A program made the translations under genes and the position numbers. A stretch of 12,199 bases of DNA. It comes from Candidatus Bipolaricaulota bacterium. Its GTDB lineage: Bacteria > Bipolaricaulota > Bipolaricaulia > RBG-16-55-9. The stretch is from positions 1-12,199 of the forward strand of contig JALUUA010000114.1 in assembly GCA_027021605.1 (NCBI GenBank). Reading direction: 5' to 3'. The first letter of the stretch is position 1, and each line of letters opens with the position of its first letter. The notes beneath the pieces are model-generated. The model made no database searches. It was not told the origin of the DNA and was given only the letters and a program-made list of their open reading frames with translations. This document shows, piece by piece, positions 7,339 to 12,199 of this stretch.

Positions 7339-9618
7339 TCATTCCTCCGGCAGCGGATCGAAGACGGAGGTGTCCGTCAGCCAATAGGCGACCAGCTCCT
7401 GCATGGTGCGGAAGTCGATCTTCTGCTTGTTCCCGGCGGCGTCCTCGGTGAAGGGGACCTCGATGCCCTCGCGCCACCAAGAGATCGCTTGGAGGATCTG
7501 GTTGAGGTCGATCCTGTGGGTGGGGAAGCCCTTAAGGTCCAGTGCGCGGTTGCTCGCGTCCCAGTGGGCGATCACCACCCGGATGGGGAAGCCCGATAGG
7601 ATCTCCACCTGGGTGTCCCCGGTAACGGGGAGGCTCACCCGCGGCGAGGCGCTGCTCAGCGTCCCATCGATGCGGTAGGTCCCCGGGGTCTCGTCGTCCG
7701 GGACCGTGACCTCGTAGACGATCGTCTTGACCGTCCCCGGCTCGAGGATCTCCGTAAAGAGCCACTGCAGGTCCTCTAAGCGCAGCTCGGCGGTGGAATT
7801 GTCAACGGGGCGCACCACCCAGTCCTGGGGGACGTTCTCGTCGAGCCCCATGCCGTGGATCCGGGTGTTGGCCCGGATCGTGACCGTCACGCGGAACGTC
7901 TGGCCGGGGATCGTCTCGTCCACGGGGATGTAGGTGTCGATCTCGCGCCGGACGCTCAGCTTCGGGGTGAAGACCGTGAGCGTGCGGCTTACGGTCGCCT
8001 CCACCCCCTCGTCGCTTACGACCGTCAGGGTGACGGTGTACTCCCCGTCGGCGGCGTAGCGGTGGGTGGGGTTTTGCTCGAAGGCCCGGGTGCCGTCGCC
8101 GAAGTCCCAGGCCCACGAGACGATCTCGCCCCGGTTGAGGGTCGTCTCATCGTAGAACTGCACCTCGTCGAAGACCGTGGGCACCTCGGGCTCGAAGCGG
8201 AAGGCGGCGTCCACCGTCTGCGGCGGGGTGAAGACCGTGACGGTCTGGGTGGCGCTCATCTCCACCCCCTGGTCGCTGGTGACGGTGAGCGTGACGTCGT
8301 AGTTCCCGTCGGCCCGGTATCGGTGGCAGGGGTTCTGCTCCGTGGAGGTCGTCCCGTCGCCGAAGTTCCAAAGCCAGGCGACGATCCGCCCGGCCTCGAC
8401 GCTGCTCAGATCCGTAAAGCAGACCTCGTCGAAGCGGGTGGGGTTCGGGGGCTCGAAGCGGAAGTCGACCGTCACGCGCGGCGGGCGGGGGCGGACCTCC
8501 ACGGACAGCCGGGGCAGGTCCCGCTCGACCTCCCGGCCCCGGAAGTCGAAGAAGCGAAGGCTCGAGGGGTCTTCCGTCAGGGCGAAGAGCCCCTCCTTCG
8601 TGCCGCTTACGAGGAACTGCGCCCGCCAGCGCTCGTTGGGGCGGAGGCCCGTAAGGTACCACGTAAGCGTCGTGGTGCCGTCGAAGTTCGTGGCCACCCG
8701 CGCGGGCGGGTTCTCCAGGGCCTGCTCGTACCGCAGCCCCTCCGCCAGGGTCTGGACGATCTCGACGTCCCGAAGGAGGGGCTCGTCGGGGCTGATCTGC
8801 ACCTGCAGGATCTGGTCGATGATCGCGTCGTGGAAGGCGGGGAAGAACTCGCCGCCCGTGATCCGGGCGATCTCCTCCATCAGGGCGCGATTGATGGATC
8901 GGCCCACGCCCACGGGGTAGATGACGATGCCCCGCTCGGCGGCCTTGCGCGCCTCGTCCAGGGGATCGCGGCCGAAGTTCGTCCGCCCGTCCGTCAGCAG
9001 GATCTCGATGAGCTCCACGTCCGTGCGGCCGTTGATGGTGAGCTCGTCGGTGGCCACGGCCATCCCCTCGCCCAGGGCCGTCTTCCCCTCCGTCACGAGG
9101 CCCCGGAGGGCTTGGCGAACCGCCTGGGACTGGGTCGCGGACACCAGGCGCACGTCCAGCCGCCCCTCGGTGGCGAACGAGACCAATCCCACCCGGTCGT
9201 TCGGCCCCAGGCGGTCGAGGATGCGCTCGGCGGCCTCGACCGCGTCCTCGATGGGGAAGCTGGCCGAGCGGTCGACCACGAGCATGATATCGGCGTTCAG
9301 GCGCCTCGGCCGTTCGGCCGTCTCCAGTTCGATCGTAACGGTTGCCCGCTCCGGCTCGACCTCGGCGCCGCGGATGAAGATGCGGTCGGGATCGACGCTC
9401 ATCCGGACGTCGAGGAGCGGCATCGCCGCCGTTTGGGTCTGGGGCTGCGCCTGCGGCGTGCCGGGGAGCATCGCCCCCAGAATCAGCAACAAGAACGCGC
9501 TCAACAGCCCGAGCCGGAGCCGACGTTGGTGCTGGCGCTGGCGTTGGCGTTGACGCTGACGCTTAAGTCCCCCCTCCCGGCCCGGGTCTCGGCTTCTTTG
9601 GTCTCTCAGCTGAGCCAT
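7339..9618 (-). CDS. Exported von Willebrand A + two PKD + A/B module protein, 759 aa
   Basis: Residues 1-33 are an unusually long basic n-region with five Arg-Gln repeats (20-29), followed by a hydrophobic core (34-51) and a likely cleavage site near PQAQ (55-58). The vWA domain (about 108-272) has a complete MIDAS metal site: Asp116, Ser118 and Ser120 (DRSAS), Thr180 and Asp210 (LLTDG), so metal-dependent ligand binding is plausible. A beta-rich linker domain follows (283-375). Two PKD domains (380-463 and 467-551) share WNFGDGT/WDFGDGT and HRY-x-ADG-x-Y-x-VTLTV. The A module is 553-675 (IHGMGLDENVPQDW) and the B module 676-757, ending in LPEE. The only cysteines are Cys400 and Cys431, both in PKD1. 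It follows the 714-aa gene by 132 bp. AAAGGAGG lies 12 nt before the ATG, a long spacing, but no closer start exists. There is no LPXTG, lipobox or other sorting signal. Probably a secreted or surface binding protein. Confidence 0.9.
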   Translation of the reverse strand: MAQLRDQRSRDPGREGGLKRQRQRQRQRQHQRRLRLGLLSAFLLLILGAMLPGTPQAQPQTQTAAMPLLDVRMSVDPDRIFIRGAEVEPERATVTIELETAERPRRLNADIMLVVDRSASFPIEDAVEAAERILDRLGPNDRVGLVSFATEGRLDVRLVSATQSQAVRQALRGLVTEGKTALGEGMAVATDELTINGRTDVELIEILLTDGRTNFGRDPLDEARKAAERGIVIYPVGVGRSINRALMEEIARITGGEFFPAFHDAIIDQILQVQISPDEPLLRDVEIVQTLAEGLRYEQALENPPARVATNFDGTTTLTWYLTGLRPNERWRAQFLVSGTKEGLFALTEDPSSLRFFDFRGREVERDLPRLSVEVRPRPPRVTVDFRFEPPNPTRFDEVCFTDLSSVEAGRIVAWLWNFGDGTTSTEQNPCHRYRADGNYDVTLTVTSDQGVEMSATQTVTVFTPPQTVDAAFRFEPEVPTVFDEVQFYDETTLNRGEIVSWAWDFGDGTRAFEQNPTHRYAADGEYTVTLTVVSDEGVEATVSRTLTVFTPKLSVRREIDTYIPVDETIPGQTFRVTVTIRANTRIHGMGLDENVPQDWVVRPVDNSTAELRLEDLQWLFTEILEPGTVKTIVYEVTVPDDETPGTYRIDGTLSSASPRVSLPVTGDTQVEILSGFPIRVVIAHWDASNRALDLKGFPTHRIDLNQILQAISWWREGIEVPFTEDAAGNKQKIDFRTMQELVAYWLTDTSVFDPLPEE
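7966..8481 (-). repeat. Intragenic duplication encoding the two PKD domains
   Basis: PKD1 (8481-8230) and PKD2 (8220-7966) of the vWA protein are recent-looking copies. They share FDEV, W-x-FGDGT, EQNP-x-HRY, ADG-x-Y-x-VTLTV and SD-x-GVE, with visible DNA similarity around the FGDGT codons. PKD1 has two cysteines, PKD2 none. Confidence 0.8.
9523..9561. repeat. Hexanucleotide tandem repeat in the signal peptide region
   Basis: Read on the minus strand, CGTCAG, CGTCAA, CGCCAA, CGCCAG, CGCCAG, CACCAA form degenerate 6-bp units. They encode the (Arg-Gln)5-His-Gln run at residues 20-31 of the vWA protein, just before its hydrophobic core. Gain or loss of units would keep the frame. Confidence 0.85.
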
Positions 9619-9750
9619 CCCCGTGTTCGCCCTCCTTTTACCCCTTCTGTGCTCTCCTCGGCTCTTTGGGTTTTATTTATCTGTCCCGCGGCTTTTGGCT
9701 TGTTCTTGTTCTTGCCCTTGTTGGGTTTGTGTTTGGTTCGGGCTTCGCGA
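9619..9750 (-). other. 132-bp spacer between the 714-aa and 759-aa genes
   Basis: This spacer is less GC-rich than the genes around it. Its transcript would be purine/A-rich and little structured. It holds a second hexamer repeat (CTTGTT, CTTGTT, CTTGCC, CTTGTT at 9699-9722 on the plus strand) and the AAAGGAGG site at 9638-9631. No terminator is visible and no convincing promoter, so co-transcription of the two genes is favoured. Confidence 0.6.
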
Positions 9751-11895
9751 TCAGTTCGGCGGGGCCGCCGCGCCCGGGAGCGGCCGGTCGACGGGGGTGT
9801 CCGTCAGCCAGTGGGCGATCAGCGTCTTGATCATGTCGAAGTCGATCATCCGGCCGCAGGTGCCGGGCACGTCCACGTCTTCCAGCCAGAAGGCGATCGC
9901 GGCCTGGATCTGGTCGAATTGAATGAGGTTGGAGAGCGTGACGTCGATGTCGTTCTCGACGGTGTCGAGGTGGGCGATCGCCACCGGAACGGAGAGGCAC
10001 TCCACCAGCTGGACTTCCGTGTCGCCGCCGGTGAGGGCCTCAAAGCTCGGGATCACGCTCTGGCTGCTCCCCTGGAACCGCACCGTGCCGGTGCTCGTGT
10101 CCTCGGCGGGCACGGTGACCTCGTAGACGATCGTGCGCCGCTGGCCCGCGGTCAGCTTCTCGGAGAAGACCCACTCGCGGGTGGGGCGCTTGAACACGGC
10201 CCCTCCGCTGTCGACGGCCTTGATCTCCCAGCGGACGGGGAAGATCTCCCGCACCCCGAAGCCCGCAAGGTCCGTCAAGGCTTCGATCTCGAGCTTCACG
10301 GTGAAGACCCGGCCCGCGGTGTCCCCCGGCAGGTAGACCTGCGAGAAGGGGAGCGGCGTGAGGATCGAGCGGACCACCACGGCCCCTTGGCCGGGCTGCT
10401 CCGGGATCTCCTCGTCGACGGGGATCCCCTGGAGCTGGCGCGCTACCAGCTGTTTCATCGTCTCAAACGTCAGTTGGGCGTCGCAGGTGGCGGGCACGCC
10501 CGCGTCCTCGAGCCAGTAGGAGAAGGCCCGCTGGAGCTGGTCCGCGGTGATGTACTCGTCCAAGCGCAGGTTCACGACGTCCTGGAGGGTGAGGTGCGAG
10601 ATGGCCACCGGGATGGAGAGGCAGTCCACCAGCGCGATCTCCGATTCGCCCGATACCGTCGTAAGGAACGCGGGCGAGGCGCTCTCGAGGGTCCCCGTGA
10701 TCTCGAAGATCCGCGGCAGCGGCCCCAACGCCGCCTCGGGGCGCACGGTCACGTCGTAGACCACGCGGCGGATCTCGTTGGCTTGGATGGTCTCGGCCCA
10801 GACGAACTGGGTTTCGGCGCGCTTGAACGTCGCGCCCCCCGTGTCGATGGGGGTTACCTCGAACCCCGGAGGGAGGTCCTCGTCAAGCCCCAAGCCGTTT
10901 ACGGGCAGCCCGGCCTCGATCTCGATGGTCACCCGGAAGGTGAACCCCGGGGCCGCCTCGGGGGTGGAGATGCGCCGGATGGCCCGGACGCTCACCTCCA
11001 CGATGCGAACCGTCTTCGTGACGGTCGCGGTAATCCCTTGGTCGTCCACCACCTTGAGGGTCACCGGGAACTCGCCCACCTCGGTGAAGGTGTGCTCGAT
11101 GGTGGGGGAGGCGGTGCTCACCTCGAAGATCCCATCCCCGTTGAAGTCCCACTCGTAGCGCACGATGGCCCGTCCGGGCGAGGGGCGCGAGGCCCGGGCG
11201 TCGAACGTCACCGAAACCCCCACCCCCGGCGTCTCGGGGCTAAACGTGAAGTCCGCTACCGGGGGGACGCCGAACTGGGCCGTCAGCGTGATGGGGGCGG
11301 TGAGGCTGGGCAGCAGGATCGTCTCGGGATTTTGGAGTTCCCCGCTTAAGGCCGCAAACTCCAGGATGCCCGCCCCGAACTGCGGGGTGATCGTGATCTG
11401 AAAGCTCTCGGGCAGGGGACCCAGGGCGAGCCCGTCGCCGTACCCCGGCTGCCAGGTCCAGTTCACCTGGGCCGTGGGCGGGGTGAGCGACCAGACGTCG
11501 TCCGGGTCGTCCTGCACGAGGAACTGCACGCCCTGGGGGAGCCCATCAAAGGCGAAGGTGGCGCTCCCGGGGCTTGCGTCCGCCCGCCCGTGCAGAATGA
11601 CCAAGCTGAGCGTCCCGGTGGTGGTGTCCTCGTAGAAGAAGAGGAGGCTTCGCCCGACCTGCTCGAGCCCCGTGTTGGACTGGAAGTTGGCGTAATTGTA
11701 AAACTGCACGACGTCCTGCGGGTTCTTGAGCGGCACCAAGGTCGCGCTGAAGTCCCCCTGCTGTAGGGTGAAGAAGACCGTCGGGGTTGGCTGCGGGGTT
11801 TGGGCCGTCGCTTCTGGGGGCGCGACGATCCCTACCCCACCCCAGATCCAGAGAATAAAGCCGAGCAGAGGAGCTAAGCCGGTCCGACCTCTCAT
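9751..11895 (-). CDS. Exported PKD protein with duplicated A/B modules, 714 aa
   Basis: A signal peptide covers about residues 1-31 (basic start, hydrophobic 8-25, ATA-Q at 29-32). Residues 38-205 form a beta-rich N-terminal domain I cannot name; it has FYNYANF (65-71), SLLFFYED (83-90), LSLVILHGRAD (96-106) and GVQFLVQDDPDDVW (122-135). One PKD domain follows (about 212-299, with VRYEWDFNGDGIFE at 245-258). Then come A (301-424, VNGLGLDEDLPPGF), B (425-500), a second A (506-632, more diverged: LAGFGVREIFPVRW) and a second B (633-709). All four cysteines lie in the B modules: Cys425/Cys471 and Cys633/Cys680. The start is firm, with AAAGGAGG 6 nt before the ATG. It is the first gene of the probable three-gene operon. 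No transmembrane anchor, lipobox, LPXTG or catalytic motif is seen. A structural or adhesive surface protein is the most economical reading; export is well supported, ligand unknown. Confidence 0.9.
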   Translation of the reverse strand: MRGRTGLAPLLGFILWIWGGVGIVAPPEATAQTPQPTPTVFFTLQQGDFSATLVPLKNPQDVVQFYNYANFQSNTGLEQVGRSLLFFYEDTTTGTLSLVILHGRADASPGSATFAFDGLPQGVQFLVQDDPDDVWSLTPPTAQVNWTWQPGYGDGLALGPLPESFQITITPQFGAGILEFAALSGELQNPETILLPSLTAPITLTAQFGVPPVADFTFSPETPGVGVSVTFDARASRPSPGRAIVRYEWDFNGDGIFEVSTASPTIEHTFTEVGEFPVTLKVVDDQGITATVTKTVRIVEVSVRAIRRISTPEAAPGFTFRVTIEIEAGLPVNGLGLDEDLPPGFEVTPIDTGGATFKRAETQFVWAETIQANEIRRVVYDVTVRPEAALGPLPRIFEITGTLESASPAFLTTVSGESEIALVDCLSIPVAISHLTLQDVVNLRLDEYITADQLQRAFSYWLEDAGVPATCDAQLTFETMKQLVARQLQGIPVDEEIPEQPGQGAVVVRSILTPLPFSQVYLPGDTAGRVFTVKLEIEALTDLAGFGVREIFPVRWEIKAVDSGGAVFKRPTREWVFSEKLTAGQRRTIVYEVTVPAEDTSTGTVRFQGSSQSVIPSFEALTGGDTEVQLVECLSVPVAIAHLDTVENDIDVTLSNLIQFDQIQAAIAFWLEDVDVPGTCGRMIDFDMIKTLIAHWLTDTPVDRPLPGAAAPPN
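9769..10995 (-). repeat. Duplicated A+B block within the 714-aa gene
   Basis: The first A+B unit (10995-10396) and the second (10380-9769) have the same order and near-equal lengths. Shared B residues include CLS-I/V-PVAI-S/A-HL, D-Q-L/I-Q-x-A-F/I-x-Y/F-WLED and VP-A/G-TC. The A halves are less alike than the B halves. Confidence 0.8.
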
Positions 11896-12150
11896 TCCAG
11901 GCCTCCTTTTCTCATGAGCGATTCCACGCTGGCAAGGGTTCTGATCTCGATCGGATATTCGGATCTGTCCCCACTATAGCACCCGCGTGGGACCGCATAC
12001 TGTGACGCAGGCTACGTCTCTCGAACCCCACCGAGCATCCGGGAGAAGACTACCCGAAACGGGAGAATCGCGTCAAGTCCTCCGCGGCCCTTCGGCATCG
12101 GCGCCGTTAAGAAGAGCGAGATGGGGTAGACTGGAAGGGAGGTGATGCCG
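11896..12150. other. Divergent intergenic region, 255 bp
   Basis: This region separates the exported-protein operon from the partial right-edge gene. A minus-strand TATAGT (11978-11973, 5 of 6 to a -10) could drive the operon, giving a leader of about 70 nt, but no good -35 lies 16-19 bp upstream. Two direct repeats stand out: TCGGAT at 11951-11956 and 11959-11964, and CGGGAGAA at 12040-12047 and 12060-12067 (20-bp period). CGGCGCCG (about 12099-12106) is palindromic. No RNA gene or convincing ORF is seen. Confidence 0.5.
11902..11909 (-). promoter_or_regulatory. Ribosome binding site of the 714-aa gene
   Basis: AAAGGAGG on the minus strand, 6 nt before the ATG at 11895. This is near-ideal and fixes the operon's first start. 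Confidence 0.85.
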
Positions 12151-12199
12151 ATGACGATTACCTTCCACAAGCTGGGCCAACTCTTCCGAGAACACGGAG
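12151..12199 (+). CDS. Unidentified gene, first 16 codons only
   Basis: An ATG at 12151 follows AGGGAGG (12136-12142) by 8 nt; an in-frame ATG at 12145 is only 2 nt from that site and less likely. The visible peptide is MTITFHKLGQLFREHG, too short for assignment. TAGACT at 12127-12132 could be a -10, but no matching -35 is apparent. Confidence 0.5.
   Translation, partial: MTITFHKLGQLFREHG

Noticed and set aside
7339..9618. LPXTG, lipobox or PEP-CTERM-type anchor in the vWA protein
   Set aside because: The C-terminus ends in LPEE with no hydrophobic tail or basic anchor, and the signal region has no cysteine.
7855..11349. A 1164-codon open frame on the plus strand across the exported-protein operon
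   Set aside because: It is antisense to three proteins with clear domains, spans two of their boundaries and translates to low-complexity Gly/Arg/Asp/Val/Leu-rich sequence with no domain signal. It is a by-product of high GC codon bias.
11914..11979. A 21-residue plus-strand ORF in the divergent intergenic region
   Set aside because: No ribosome binding site on that strand; the purine-rich site there belongs to the minus-strand 714-aa gene.

Overview
The window is a GC-rich bacterial chromosome segment with tightly packed, well-conserved housekeeping genes on the left and a cluster of exported multidomain proteins on the right. The housekeeping genes are clearly bacterial: bacterial-type pgk, glmS, an E. 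coli-like thiI core and a DUF151 nuclease-like protein. Most genes have strong AGGAGG-type ribosome binding sites, and several promoters resemble sigma70 sites. No tRNA, rRNA, insertion sequence, phage gene or CRISPR array was found. The species cannot be named from this sequence. The mix of a bacterial archaeo-eukaryotic-type release factor homologue with PKD-rich secreted proteins would suit a poorly sampled, possibly thermophilic lineage, but that is a guess.

Left half (1-6000). A partial thiI (minus strand, cut by the left edge) is divergent from a release factor homologue (baeRF type) carrying a GGNQ loop and a four-cysteine zinc ribbon. That gene meets pgk tail to tail with a 7-bp overlap. 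pgk is preceded on the minus strand by a DUF151 gene, probably in one operon driven by a near-consensus promoter (TTGTCT-17-TATAAT). Divergent from it is a complete glmS, whose promoter region holds two palindromic AGTATACT elements 16 bp apart.

Right half (6000-11900), all on the minus strand. A probable operon of three exported proteins reads right to left: 714 aa (unnamed N-terminal beta domain, PKD, then two A+B module pairs), 759 aa (von Willebrand A domain with intact MIDAS, two PKD domains, A+B) and 247 aa (PKD + A). An unrecognised 131-aa membrane-anchored protein follows, probably from its own promoter. The shared A module (about 120 aa, core G-L-G-L-D-E-D-L-P) and B module (about 75 aa, two helical segments with Trp/Tyr landmarks) recur four and three times respectively. 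I do not recognise A as a named family. B looks like a degenerate dockerin or EF-hand pair. Cysteines in these proteins occur only as domain-internal pairs that appear and disappear together, as expected for disulfides formed outside the cytoplasm. The cluster looks like a cell-surface or extracellular assembly, possibly adhesive; its exact role is unknown.

Right edge (11896-12199). A 255-bp intergenic region is followed by the first 16 codons of an unidentified plus-strand gene with a good ribosome binding site.
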